Shown here: positions 33,101 to 46,260 of the stretch, piece after piece
Numbering within the stretch: the stretch's first letter is position 1
Layout of the letters: each line of letters starts with the position of its first letter
DNA from: Clavelina lepadiformis
Lineage: Eukaryota; Chordata; Ascidiacea; Aplousobranchia; Clavelinidae
NCBI RefSeq assembly: GCF_947623445.1
Contig: NC_135242.1
Coordinates: 558,001-622,000, forward strand
Direction of reading: 5' to 3'
DNA: 64,000 nucleotides
Translations under genes and position numbers: made by a program
The notes under the pieces: generated by a model
The model's input: only the letters and a program-made list of their open reading frames with translations
The model's database searches: none
What the model was told of the DNA's origin: nothing

Positions 33101-36100
33101 TGATGTCATAGCAAACGTCATAATTGTGAAGTGACTAACTCACAAACTAGCTAAAGCACACACCCCAGTGCAAGATGTTACAGCCCCAGTCAGAGCAGAT
33201 TGGCGTCATGAAACGAGACCATTTTGATTGGACGATAAACTGAACATTACATAACTAAAACCAATAAAACTCACCCGGACAGTTAAACCCGCAACAACTG
33301 TGATGACGTAAGGCATGATGTCAATATGCTTAGTTGCCATGGTGATCATCTTTCCAAACCTCGGGTGAATGGGGAAAGCCGAGATCATGTGACCAAGATC
33401 GGTGATTGTTCCGCTGAACTGAGCTGAAATAGACAAAAAGTGACAAAATCTGGTGTTTTTCGGAAAAAATTGTAGAAATGGGATTTTAAGTCATAATCTG
33501 CACAAAATGGGAAAAACGGGAAATCTAAAGTTAATTCCCCAAAAATCATAAAATTCAACTCAACCTTTAAACGCTACAAGCAAATTTAAAAGCAAGATTC
33601 ACAAAATGCAAAGTTGTTCATCAACATATGGCACCAACCTTGCTTCATTTCCTTCAATGTGCCTCTGTTCAACAGGACCCTGATCGCGCCGAGTGAAATG
33701 AGGAGCTTCTCTGCGCTCTCTAGTGCCTCATGTGGTGGTGGTGTAGGGAACGGGAAGTTGATAACACGATCGATCTTCATCGATTTCATCTGAAAATAAA
33801 GTTAAATGAGAGATTGTGGCGAGAGTAAATTTATTGTTTATCTCTTTGTCGAGCAGCAAGGAGTGACGGAACCATGTAAACTACAAAACTTTGAGTTGAT
33901 TGAGTTGGGCAATGATGAAACTCCTCACAACAAAATTTCATAGAAATCACATCGACACTAAAAAACACGAATCAGAAACGTTTCTTGAACCTGCAGTACG
34001 AGACCAGCCACTGGTTTAGTTTCAATCTCAGGTTTGTCAAATTCGTCAAAATCTTGAAAAACTGCTGAGGAATACAAACGATACGCATGACCGGGTTCCG
34101 TACGACCCGCTCTACCTGCCCTCTGATTGGCTGACGCTTTCGATATCCAGGTGACACGAAACGAAGAGACCCCGGTTATCTACAAATGCATTATTAGATC
34201 ATAATATTAGAGCAACTGCCATATGAGTTATGACAAAGACACACAATCACAGAGGTGTGTTAATATTTGACGTGGGTTATGAATATATCATGTATCGTAT
34301 TTATGGGGTTTGCTTTGTATCAAAAAATATCTCAACCGATAGAGCTGTGAATGACATCAGACCAAAGTATAAATAATATAAACATAAGCTTAAGAGTTGG
34401 AACAAAAACTTTTACCTTATCATAGAGTTTCCTTTTCACCTTCCCGGTATCAACAACGTATTTTATCCCGGGGATTGTCAACGATGTTTCGGCAACATTT
34501 GTGGCAACAACACACAACCTGTTGATAAATTACACACAAATAATATAAAACACAGCCAGTCAGACAACCCATCTCAAATTATATTAAAGTATAAAATACA
34601 TATTAAATATACTTCAAAAGCATTTGTTCCCTTGGTATTGCACCACGTAAAATTGACATATTCACTTCTAACTTTGATTGATTTTAGAAATCATAACCAG
34701 CTTTGTGAGATCACAGAAAGTATTGTCACATTCTGACGGCGACATTAACATGTCAGCCAGGCTATGCACAAGGATTATGACATCACCAATTTACCTGGTC
34801 CCCTCCGGCACAGGAGCAAACACCTGTCGCTGTTTCTCGGATGACAGGAGCGAGTAGAGAGGCAGGACATGGAGAGGGATGGAGGAGTCCATCTCAGATG
34901 TCAATGCATCATCTTCCTGGAGGAGCAAGATAAAGACCACATCAGTTTGTATTGGAATGAAATAAAGAATGTATAATCATTACCAGATGTGGACATGAAT
35001 AAATAAGATGCAGAGCAAAATGATAAAACTTCAATGACACGAAAGGTGGGAGTGAAAAATTATTGCCAAGTTGTGTAAATTGTGGCCAACACAACAGACC
35101 ACTATGATTGTGTTTTTTACAACGCATGTTAAAGGTTGACGAAGGCGACAAACTTAACACAAAATCGGCCTGTTGTTGGTTGTGTCAACCACATCTGGTG
35201 AGAATTAGCATCCTTACCATCATCAACTCATCTCCTGAGCTTCCATCTTCATCTTCAGAGAGATCCAACCTCCGCGTCCTGTCATCCTTTTTAAGATCAT
35301 CACGAGGCTTGGCTTCGTAATTATCCAGGCTTAACACCTGCATCTCTAAGAAAAACAAGTTACTGTGATGTAACAAACAGCTTTCGAACTTGTGCAAAGC
35401 AGGAAGTGAGCTCACTGGATTTCTCTTGATTTCTTGCCTCGTTGTTCTTCTTCGGAAACTTGGAGTTTAGTTTCCGCATCAGCGCATGCACTTCCTGTCG
35501 ACCTGTCACAAATACGAGAATACCACCAGAGGGCAGTGTTCTATGGATCTTACAAATCTAAGAATAAAAAGGCAAATTACAACGGAGACTGATATCCAAA
35601 ATCTACAAACAACATATAGCACCCGAGTGTGAATTTCCAGGCAAATTGATGTCTATGTACGACTCTACAACACTATGCATACTTTTCTGTACGCTTCGTC
35701 CAAATAAGGGCATGTGATGTCATCATCAGATATGGGAGTTTTTTTGTTGAAATGAACGGTGACAGGAAACTGACGAACGTCGATCTGGAAGTGTTTGGTT
35801 GTAATAAGATTTCTATTATGGTCAGTTCACAAAAAAGTAGACAGAACAGGTGAAGAGCAATTACGGCCATGTAAGTTTTCAAACAAACTTGTCACCGGGT
35901 GAGATAAAAAATGATTCAATATTTCCGTGCTCAGTTTCCTTACTAAGATTAAACCTGGAACTTAATCTGAAACAAAAAAGATTCTTTTTAACTCACCTTC
36001 ACCACAGGAGGTGAAGTTTTAAAAAGTCGTTCGTTCTTCGTGAAATCTTCGATCCTCAACGTGGCAGACATGATGATGAGCTTCAGAGGTTTTCCTTTCT

Positions 36101-38707
36101 GTGGCAACAAAACTTGATAATTCTGCATTTAACTTGAATCTAATAGAATGTGGGTCTTCACCAAAAATAATTCAACAAACCAATAAAAGACATAAAAAGA
36201 CAAACCTTGTAAAAGACAAACGGCATTGAATTAAACATACGCTACATTAGCAGAGACAGCTAATATACTGCTAATAGTGGACGCAGCCTGATCAATGCAT
36301 ACAATCTAGAAGAAGATGATGAGGATGCGATTTTACCTTCTTCCTGAGAGGGACAATCCTTGAAAGGAGCCCGATGAGAACGTCTGTGTTGGAAGTTCGC
36401 TCGTGAGCTTCATCCAGGATGATCACAGAGTACTTCGAGAGGAGAAAGTCCTCTTTAAGTTCGCGGGTGAGGACCCCGTCGGTCATGAACTTGATGCTGG
36501 TTTCACTCGTCACATTATTCTCATATCTATGTCGTCAAGGTTTCTCAATTTATTTTAAAATTTCTCCGATACGAAAATGCTGTGATATTCACCCAAGAAA
36601 AAAACCCTGACGTACTGGGTCTCATCCCCCCAGTATCGATGTCATAAATGAAGTAATCAAAACAAACCAATCACCTTATTTGGTATGAAACAATATTGGT
36701 GGATAAATTCATCTCCGTGGCAACTCGTTTTGACATGCTGACAGCAGCTACTCTTCGTGGTTCAGTGATTCCAATTATTCCGTCTCTGAAAAGAAATTTT
36801 TTGTCACATATCTCAACTCCGAGGAACAAGGAAAGATGAGAACGGAGCTACTTTGCAAATCCGGCTTCAAAGAGGAATTGTGGGACTTGAGTTGTTTTTC
36901 CTGATCCGGTCTGCCCACAGACGATGATGATCAGATGCTCTTTCACTGCCTCCATGATCTCCTGCTCCTCCGCGAGGATTGGGAGCAAGAGCCGAGATTC
37001 CTTCAAATGTGAATCAGTTATTATGACATCACATTAGACAATATTATTTTGTGGTAGAATAAATACAGTAAAAAAGTTTTCATGATATTTCCTTCAAGGT
37101 TCACTAAATCATAGCCACGAGATTATCTTGTGGCACATTATTGTTACATAACAATCATATCCCGTGAAACCTGAATTTCTGGAGTTCTCTCAACATGAAC
37201 GTAGGTGGCCGGTTCAACTTCAAGTTTTTCCTTTGACGACGTACAATCTGCTTCAAAAAGCAGAAAGTTTTTAAAAGCAACAAGCAGCAGCAAAACAAGT
37301 TAAAGAGGAACTCACTTGTCTTCTTGCAATCGCTTTCAAGAGCAGGTTCCTCTGGTTTCTTATCTTCAGTAGAGTTTGCGTTCACTTCACAAGCTTTTGT
37401 GGTTTCACTTTCCTCTGCTCAATTTAAGAAGACATAAAAAACGAGGCTGAAAATTCCACACAATTTTGAAATTTCAACTCAGAAGCTTCTGCATCAAATT
37501 TCTGCCAACACACTCAATGCTACCAGTGCATGAATTGTCAGATTTTCAACTTCCTACATCGTATGTAGCCTCCAATTAAATCACCACGTTACGTACCGAG
37601 TTCCTTATCTTCTACATCTTCATCACAAGGAGAGATCTCATCTTCCTGATCATCAGAAGAATTTTCCTCCGAATCACTGCTGCTCGGAGGTGGAGACTTT
37701 TCTTTAAGTGGAGATTTCTCCCTCTAGAAAATTGTTTCACTGATGACATCATCAATTTTGTAGATATTACAACGCAATTTGAGCAAATACAATGAATGGG
37801 ACTTTTGATAATAAATTTGACATTGTAACTGACAACTGAAAAAGAAACATACAAAGTAATCACTACCTTGGTCAATTTTCTTCTTTTCCTTCTCGCCTGC
37901 CAACCTTTCAGATCGACCGATTCATTACTTTGATTCTCGATCGCAATTTTCTGTTCTTCTGTTAACGGACGTTTCGACAATCGACTAAGTTTTGAGTTTT
38001 TTGTCCCCATGTGGGCAACGCTGTCCAACATGGCAAGCTCAGCCGAGTCAACTTGCACGTTTGACAACAATTCCAACAACTCAGCCCTCTATTGAGTATT
38101 CACAAAGTCAGGTTAATCACATAACTTCTAAACTGTCAATCATGAACTCTAGTCCTGAAAACCTTTTCTTTTTTCTTTTTCTGATCAATAACTTTTTCCA
38201 ATTTTTTTCTTTGCTTCTTGCTGAGTTTTTTTGGAACATTTTGCTGCTGAGGAATCTTCCTCCTCGAATCATCCCTTCTACTCGGCAGCACGAGTGCATT
38301 GCTGGGGTCGATGCCTGCGTGGAAGTGAAATCTTAAATATGGCAGGTTTCGGTGTAACGCATTTAACAGAAATCCTTCGTGTAAAAAGAAATATTTTAAT
38401 GTGTCTGTATCTAGGCTAGTGCACGTCGTCAGGTTAGAACTTGTGTCTTAGCACGCACTATTTTGTGTTTCTTACGCAAAAACAGCAAACTTTTTAATTT
38501 GAGTAACAAGAAACTGAAAAGTCCAGCTCGTTGATGTGTCTTTAACACGCGTGTGCCTTTCTACTGTTGTCTAGTTTGCATAAAAAAGCGACTGGACTTA
38601 CCTTTCAAGTCTTCGCCATCAAAGTCTGTTTTCACTTTCTTCATTTCTTCAAGGTCAGGTCTTGCACCAACTCTTCCTGGCGCGTATTTTTGGCGAGCGC
38701 GTCCCAT
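30183..38707 (-). CDS. DHX37: ATP-dependent RNA helicase DHX37 (DEAH box)
   Basis: Many short minus-strand exons spell out the whole protein in order. Start at 38707 ([20 protein letters not shown]). Next come [10 protein letters not shown] and a lysine-rich stretch near 38170-38300, and acidic linkers. Walker [15 protein letters not shown] lies at about 36880-36916, [15 protein letters not shown] at about 36380-36430, and the SAT motif (IIMSATLR) near 36070. [14 protein letters not shown] follows near 35500, [19 protein letters not shown] at about 34440-34516 and [14 protein letters not shown] near 34100-34130. The HA2/OB part follows ([40 protein letters not shown]). The last exon ends [12 protein letters not shown] and stop at 30183, matching the vertebrate C-terminus (WPPTTVH in human). 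DHX37 (yeast Dhr1) removes U3 snoRNA from pre-ribosomes in the nucleolus during small-subunit assembly. All helicase motifs are intact. Exact exon edges were not all derived. Confidence 0.92.
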
Positions 38708-40402
38708 TTTTAATGAAACTCTCGATAAAATCAATCACAATCCCAGTCACAAGGATTTTAAGTCCACAAACTCACAGAATTCTAGGCTAATCCATTCACA
38801 AATTCACAACAACAACACACGTGAGTTGAGAAACCTAAGGAGGCCTGCTGTGTTATGCTAGGAACTTCAACTTTTAAGAACAGTGTACCGCTAGGCATCT
38901 TGGCTAAGAAATGAATTTTTAACAATAAACAAGTTTGTGTAGTCTTGATATTTTGTATTTTTTACTGCAACTTTGATTAAATGTGGAATGCTTAGTTGGA
39001 TTGTGTTTGTTTACGTGAGTAAACGTGTGACTATCTGTAGGGCACGAGGTTTGGCATGTGTGTGGCATGGCATAAATCTGGCTCCAAATAAATGTGATGT
39101 TGCTCGTTCGTCTCTTTTCTCCCGCATAGCACACCACCAGCAGAACGAACAACAGGAAAATCCCTATTACTGTAGAACCCCTATCCCTATCATATCCGTC
39201 CATACATCTATATAAATCCATATCAGCAAAAACAATGAGTTAATATGGTCGTACTGATCATCATTGTACTGATCGTGCTTACCATGGATAGCAAGCAAGA
39301 CTGTTGAAAAACTATTTGCTAATAACTTTACCCAAAGCACTTACCACCTTCTAATTAGACTACAGATGAAGCTCTTTAACTCGGCATTGAAAGGTTTTGA
39401 TGAATTACTACGAGTTAAAAAATTTGAAATAACTGATTTTGCAACGTTTGTAGCCTATTTTGTTGAGATCTCACCACTAACCTTGAGTTAACTTATCCTT
39501 GTCCAAAATTAAACCCAATTTGAAAAATCAAATTGCCGCTATGAGGCGTAGCTGAAACGTCATATGCTTATATGACGTATAAGACGACAACGGTAAAATA
39601 CGTCAAATTCAAGGTCAAAAGAAAAGTCAACCTTTTTAAAAATACGTTTTCCCGCTCGCCGTAACTTATAACAATGGAAGGTTGTCGAGCCAGGACTGGG
39701 CGAAGAAGCAAGTTGCTTGCATTCGTTATTGTCAATGTTGAAAGCGTTATAGATTCATAAAGCAGAGGATGTGACCTTTGCTTTGCTACGTTTTAAACAT
39801 ATATTCTCTTGTGTTAAGTTGAGCTGTCTCATATGTAGTAGGATGCATGGTGCGGGCTTTATATCTCATACATCCGCCTTAGACCAATAATTGGCACAGT
39901 AGCTATTTGTTTATTACGCACAAGACCGACTAATGCATGCGTCAATTATTACGTCAAAATCAATGTCAAAATAACGTAAATGAAATGCAACAAAACAATG
40001 AGAAAAGTCGGATCAACCCGCACGGCCACAAAATGGGAATTGAATGTATTTAATGGTTTAACGCCAGCAATAAAATTTATGTGGACAATTCCCTTTAATA
40101 GCTTTTGCGGATATTTCAGAGCTTGGCCCTTTAATAACCTTCATTCAATTCATGAGCAACGTAACGAAGCATTGTGCGGCAGGTTAATAATAAACCAAGC
40201 GACGTCCATAGAAATAAAAAATATTCAAATTCGTGTTCCTGGTTTATGGTGAAGTTCCTGGAATATGTAGAGGAGCAAGAATTGACGAGAAGGGAAACCA
40301 AGAACCAAACCAACTTCTCTTCATCTCTGTGTAGACACTGATGATATTATTGTTTAATTAATTATTTTAAATTACAAATGTTAATGACGTCATAGTAAGT
40401 AG
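38708..40402. other. Intergenic; no gene supported
   Basis: Contains the DHX37 promoter side. A 100-codon minus-strand frame at 38919-39221 has one hydrophobic stretch, but it overlaps simple direct words and has no homology I know. Other frames look random. Confidence 0.4.
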
Positions 40403-42140
40403 AATCAATAAACACTTGAAATTAACACAAAGTTGTTGCGGGAGTTCTTGGAAAAAAAGTTGTTTATTCCGACTCTTGTTCCTTCACAATGCCCTTTGTC
40501 CTTCTACTTGTTTGATTTGCACTTGACGTTGTTGATCGACCCCAAACGTAAATGACAGGATGTGTTAGAAACATCCAGCATGTGCAAAAATATGTTCAAC
40601 TTAGATCACGTAAAGTTACAATGGAAACTTATGACGTACTTGTTTGTGGCATTTTATACAATTTTTAAATTTTAATTAAATTTGGAAAGAATCTAACTTG
40701 TTCACGAGCCTAATGCGGACGATACCAGCTGTAGGTTGCCGGCAAACTTAATTTCTTCTTGCTCAGTTTGCCAGCACCGGTTTGCGGTCGAACCTGGTGA
40801 CGTCATTTGTTCCTAGTATTTCCCAGCTTGATCGTTGCCACTTTAAACCCAATATAAATCTAAATATAGACAAGAGTAGCCGGAATAGAAAGTTATGACT
40901 ACATAATAATGACTAAGTTTGGTGATTGCGTTCATGAGTCAACACAAAGTCTCAAAAGTCAAACATGGTGATAAAATTAATTCGGGTTTTGTATCTGGTA
41001 TCAGAAAATGTAAATATATTCTATAAAATTAAATTAAATATAATCATATTCTTACGCCACAATGCACATTTTTATTACCTTTTTCTGGCAAAATTACTTT
41101 TGGATAACATGTCTATGTTAAACAACTGACGTATTTATCAAACAAAAACAACAGCATAACTGCACAAAAGATTTCTATCTTGCTTATCAAACTGTCAAAG
41201 CTTTATATTAATTCCCCTACCGACGCATTCTATTCATTTTACGGGGCTCTGGTTCCTCCAATGCTGTTTGCATTTAATTTCACAACGAGGCAAAATTCTA
41301 TAGGAACGTATTTAGTATGTTGTCTATGGCTTCTTCACTCCTGTTGACAACGAAAAGCGACATTTCACAAGAAATTTGGCAAGTGACACATTCCAGGTTG
41401 AAGCATTGTGCATGCGACACTTTAGCTGATGACGTGCTTTTGCAATTGTTTACGTCATCAACCAATTTTACTAAACCAAATTCGATTGTTTTCAATTTTA
41501 ACGTTCATTCATTTGTGGTTAACTTATTTGAATAAGGAGACTTTTGTCTACGAAGATCCAACAAACAGCGTTGCAATGAATCATATTCGAGAGTTGCGGG
41601 GTCTTAAAGCAGCTTTAAAGGAAACTAATTTTGAAGAAAATCTTTTGAAAGTTTGGGAAGTTAGATAGCTTTTGCCACTAGTTGGCGCAAAAGAAACATT
41701 TATTATGGTAGGGCCTTTTTATCAACGGTAAGAGCAAAAGAGAGAAAACGGTTATGCTCGAGTGATTTTGAACCTATCTGGCAAGCTGGGTGAAACTTTT
41801 TTCCACAATGCGGAAGAAGAGACTCTCCCTCTCTCTCTCTCTCTCTTATTCTAAACAAACTCTCTCTCTTATTCTAAATGCTGATAAAATAGCTTTAACA
41901 TTTATTACCCTTTGTTAGGAAACAAATTATTTTATCAATGATTTCATGCTTGCCCATTGCGGGGCATTATGACGTGCCATAGGTCACGTTCACACAAAAT
42001 CCACGATTAATTAACCAGGTCGTCTTTGTAAGTATAACTTGTTTGCCTTTACTTGGAAATATGTTGCGACATAGGTTTCGGTGCTTTTCAATTATTATTG
42101 GAAGCATAAACCAATTCCATATATGGTCATGTGCTCATTA
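40403..42140. repeat. Large dispersed or segmental repeat, copy 1
   Basis: Colinear with 44224-46260. Shared landmarks are agaatcaataaacacttgaa at the left edge, ccagctgtaggttgccggca in the middle, and ttccatatatggtcatgtgc at the right edge. Copies differ by several indels. No intact coding frame is shared by both copies. Confidence 0.8.
41823..41846. repeat. (CT)n microsatellite
   Basis: An uninterrupted CT run, followed 14 bases later by a second short CT run. It lies in a stretch of copy 1 that is absent from copy 2. Confidence 0.9.
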
Positions 42141-42509
42141 TCAAACTCACATTCGACATTGATAGCTTGAATATTTAAGACAGTTTCAGCGAATTTAAAA
42201 TTTATTACTTTGTTATCCAATATCCGTATGGTCTGAACGTGACCTTGAGAAATCGCTTCACCGACGAGTGTAGTTCTTATTGTTTTGTAACAATCACTGC
42301 CCTTCCGCCCCCTTAAAATTATTTATCAAGCTACAATTTCAATTGTTTTGGAACAAACAGCATTAAAATGACAAAATGAAACATTCTTAAAGTATAAAAT
42401 ATTTAGACATCATCGCGTGGGCGACGGTGGGAGAAAATCTTCATAACTTTCAATGAATTAAAATTTTCCCTGAACGCTCGTAATCAGGGAAAATTGTTGC
42501 GAGTGTAGT

Positions 42510-42975
42510 TGTTGTCGTTCAACCTTTGTCTTAGCAACGAGACGTCCCGGTCACAACCGAGCAACCGGCGACGATCTTTTCAATTCTCATCAAAAACAAC
42601 CTGATAGTTTCGTTCTATCGTTGACAATATTTATGAATATTTCAATCGAAAAGAAATCGTCAAAAAGCGAGTCTGCGTTTTGTGTCGAGCTTTGTGGCCA
42701 GGAATAGAATGTTAATGAGAACTCAACTATTTCGCTTCACGTGTTGCCGGCTGGGTCATATTTGATTATGACAAATAACCGCGTTTGTTTGACAAACAAT
42801 GGCGGCTCAAGCGACCAGAGGGAAATTCAAAGTTTCAAAATGGCGATTTCGATTTTAGAATCTTTGTCAGTCAAAATGAAGTTAGCGACAGAAAATCACT
42901 CAACTCTTGTTTTATGACGACAAGTGAGCAAATAAATAAATAAACCAACTCATTGACGTGTTTATGACTCAACTG
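42510..42975. repeat. Dispersed repeat, partner inside DUOX intron 2
   Basis: Shares long identical stretches with 48640-49045, including caaaaacaacctgatagttt, caatggcggctcaagcgacc and gttttatgacgacaagtgag. The 48640 copy lacks an internal piece of about 85 bases present here (between about 42670 and 42760). Confidence 0.85.
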
Positions 42976-43661
42976 TGTTAAGTGTATCATGACGTAATAT
43001 GCAGATGTCAGTTTTCTGAGACTGAAGTTTTGAATTTTGACAAAACACAATTACACAAACAAAGCAATATCCAACTGAAACAAAAGAAAATTAGTAACCA
43101 GAAATAGTTAATTATGTGTTGGTTAATCTTCAAGTTTTGATTTTCAAATCATTTTTACACAAAATATCTCCTGCTAACTTACCAGCTAATTTCTTGAACT
43201 TTGCTTTCTCCATTGTTAGCTGAAAGGTGCATTATGACGTTTGAAACCCTCCATTATAACACACAATGACAAGTTTTCAACAGAAAGCTCATTGTTCCAG
43301 TCATTCATGAAACGTCGTATCTAGAAATATTTTATTGTTGCGATGATTGATCGCTTCACAAAATTCGCACCCATCAATCATCGCTTTTTGCTATGATTGA
43401 TGTATAATGCGCATCAGGGCCACCTAGCGGCCAGCTTTTTTGAAATTAAAAAGTTATTTGAAAGAATTCTTTTTTACCTGCGTCATACACTTGATACACT
43501 ACTAACGGCCTTTTTGTTCTAGAAAGTTCAGGCTTGAGAGAAAAAGAACTTTCTTTCGGTTTAATTTGCGCAGTGAAAATATTCGAAATCTTTTTGTTGG
43601 AAAAACGTCATTAAATAAAAGCTGAAGTTTGCATTAAATTGTTAAGAACTACTGAAATTAC

Positions 43662-43837
43662 CGCTGTGTGTTGGCGCGTTGGCGGCGATGACGAGATGAT
43701 GACGACGATGCCGCCGTGTTATTCTGAGACGCAGTTGTCGGTCCAATTTCCGAAATAGAGCTCCAAGATTTGATGCTTTCAAACTTTCGACCTCTTACGC
43801 GCGCTTCAGCTTGTCTGCGGTCTGGTGTTTGCGTCAT
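43662..43837 (-). CDS. Candidate orphan first exon
   Basis: Open from an ATG at 43837 to a possible donor (gtaatt) at 43661, 58 codons. The peptide is basic then serine-rich (TPDRRQAEARVRGRKFE; ASSSSSRHRRQR), typical of a disordered protein start, and its GC content is higher than the flanks. I could not find a next exon in phase. A short ATG-containing exon-like piece lies at about 43185-43215. It may be a fragment. Confidence 0.3.
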
Positions 43838-44223
43838 CCATTTGCACAACCACAAAATCTATGCAATAACTTTTATGAGAGGGAAACTTACTTTTATTCT
43901 TTGTATAATATTTCAGGAGTTATCGGTTATTCTATTTATGTATTACTATATATGGAAGCAATGTGTGACGGGTAAATAAAAAAACAAGCGATTTCTATGG
44001 ATTTGAAAGACTGTTTGGTCGAATTCTGGTTCCCGCATTAGTTCGACGTTCCAGGAATATTGACATAGGGAGGCGTAAGAACTGATCGAACGTGCAAAGA
44101 AAATCAATCAAATTCGACTTTTTTGACTTTCTCTGTCGCCGCCAATGTTGGTGGTGACTTTAGTTTTTTTTGTAACTTGGAAACTTTTCAAAATCAAAAA
44201 CATTTTTAAGGCCACAGCGAAGA

Positions 44224-46260
44224 GAATCAATAAACACTTGAAATTAACACAAAGTTGTTGCGGGAGTTCTTGGAAAAAAAGTTGTTTATTCCGACTTTTG
44301 TCACTTCACAATGCCCTTTGTCCAACTATTTGTTTGATTTGCACTTAACGCGGTTAAGCGGACGACCTAGAATGACGTAGTATAGTACGGCATGGCCGCT
44401 TACAACAACAATCATGCTAAACTCTTTTCAACATCGATCATGAATTTACACGTCACAATCGATGTTCAGTCGTTTTTCTCAATTTCTGACAAACTGAGCA
44501 GTAGGTGGCGCAGTATAAAGTGAATTATAAGAACAGTTCAATTAAAATGTATCCAAGAAAAATCTTTGTCTGTTTATCGAAAAGAAAGTCGTTTTGCAAA
44601 ATTCTTTGTAAATGATAGTTGCCACAACGCTTCAGAAATAGCGATTAAACCGGATGAGCTTGCGGAATGTCAAGCTTTCCACCTTAATCTCAACCAATAT
44701 TTCTAACTTAACATAATCGTGAAGTCAATTAGATTTTATTCAATAACATTCCCAGACTAAACATAAGATTTTAAATTTATGTTGTTGTCAAATTTTAGTG
44801 CTTCTCTCATTATCCCTGGCGTAGCGGTAAATGTTATTGATAAAATGACTGATCACACACGCGGACGGTACCAGCTGTAGGTTGCCGGCAAGTTTAATTT
44901 CTTCTTGCTCAGCTTGCCAACGCCGGTTTGCGGTCGAACCTGGTGACGTCAGGTGTTCCTAGTATTTTCTCGGCTTGATCGTTGCCACTTTAAACCCAAT
45001 ATAAATCTAAATATAGGCGGGAGTAGCCGCAATAAAAAGTTATGACGACAATTCTAACTAACTCGGTGATTGCGGACCTAAGTCAACAGCAGAAAAGCAA
45101 GGCTTGAAAAAAGCGAGCAGCTAATAAGATGAAGCCGGGTTTTGTAATTTGGTATCAGACAGGATAACAAAATATTAACTTAAATTTGCACAACACGTTA
45201 TACTTACTACGCAAAACATTTTGAACAAATATTTTTGAATAACATGTCTCTGTTACACAACTGTCGTATTTATTAAGCAACAAAGGACAACACAAATATA
45301 CAAAAAGATTTCGATCTTGCTTATCATGCTACTGTATTTATTCTAAGCAAACAAGCTTTTTAGCAATGCGCTTGCCGACCTATTCTATTTATTTTACAGG
45401 GTTCTAGCTTCTCCAATGTTGTTTGCATTCAATTTCACAACGAAGCAAATTTCTATAGGAACGTACTTAATATGTTGTCTATGGCTTCTATATGCTCCTG
45501 TTGGCAACAAATAGCCAGAGAAGAATACCAATGTTATATAAGATGTCAGCTACAACCAACTTAAGGCCGATGACAAGATTATTTTATCACACAAAAGACA
45601 AGTCACAACAACTCAACAATATCACAAACACCGTGGAACGTGGAATGGATGGATTTGATCAATTTTACATCTGCCGTGCTTTGTGGTTTGGTGGTTGCAA
45701 AAGAAATTTTGCAAAACATTACATTCCGAAACATTGACGTCATCATTTTGTTTTTTCAAAAAATGATGTCACCGATAATTTGTTGACGCAAAGTTGTTTC
45801 TTGACAATTTAAACAAAAACTTTTCATTTTTGTTATAACGAGGACATGAAATAATCACAACCTGTTCGCCCTTGCACTTACGACTTTCGTCAGCAAACTT
45901 TTTGTTAGTTCTCAGCTTGACTTGTTTGTTTTAAACCAACAACAAACTTTTAAACGGTCATAAACCAAAGGGTAAAATAATTTTGAAGAAAGGAATTTTA
46001 GAAGCAAGGAGGTCGGTCTTTTGTCACTAGCTAGCGCAAAAGAGACATTGATTATTATTTATCGCCTTTGTGATAAAACAAAATGTTTCAGCGAATAATT
46101 CTTTATTTATTCATCGTGGAGCATTATGACGTGTTTAAGTCACGTTTACGCCCTTACTTGGCAATATAGTTCCAATACTTATGATGGTCGCGACATCGGT
46201 TTCGGTGCTTTCCAATTATTGGCAGCATTAACCAGTTCCATATATGGTCATGTGCAGATA
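44224..46260. repeat. Large dispersed or segmental repeat, copy 2
   Basis: Counterpart of 40403-42140 in the same orientation. Present in two copies within 6 kb here. Short AT-rich frames inside are not conserved between the copies. Confidence 0.8.

Larger units (their letters stand above)
42141..44223. other. Repeat-rich spacer
   Basis: Holds a repeat shared with the first long DUOX intron (see 42510-42975), a possible hairpin around 43340-43400 (gatgattgat and atcaatcatc), and one candidate coding exon at 43662-43837. Nothing else is supported. Confidence 0.4.

Noticed and set aside
38919..39221. 100-codon minus-strand frame with one hydrophobic segment
   Set aside because: No homology known to me and it overlaps short direct-repeat words; likely chance.
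41565..41668. Plus-strand peptide with helix-like sequence (ELRGLKAALKETNFEENLL)
   Set aside because: Only about 35 codons, no partner exon found, and it is absent from the paired repeat at 44224-46260.
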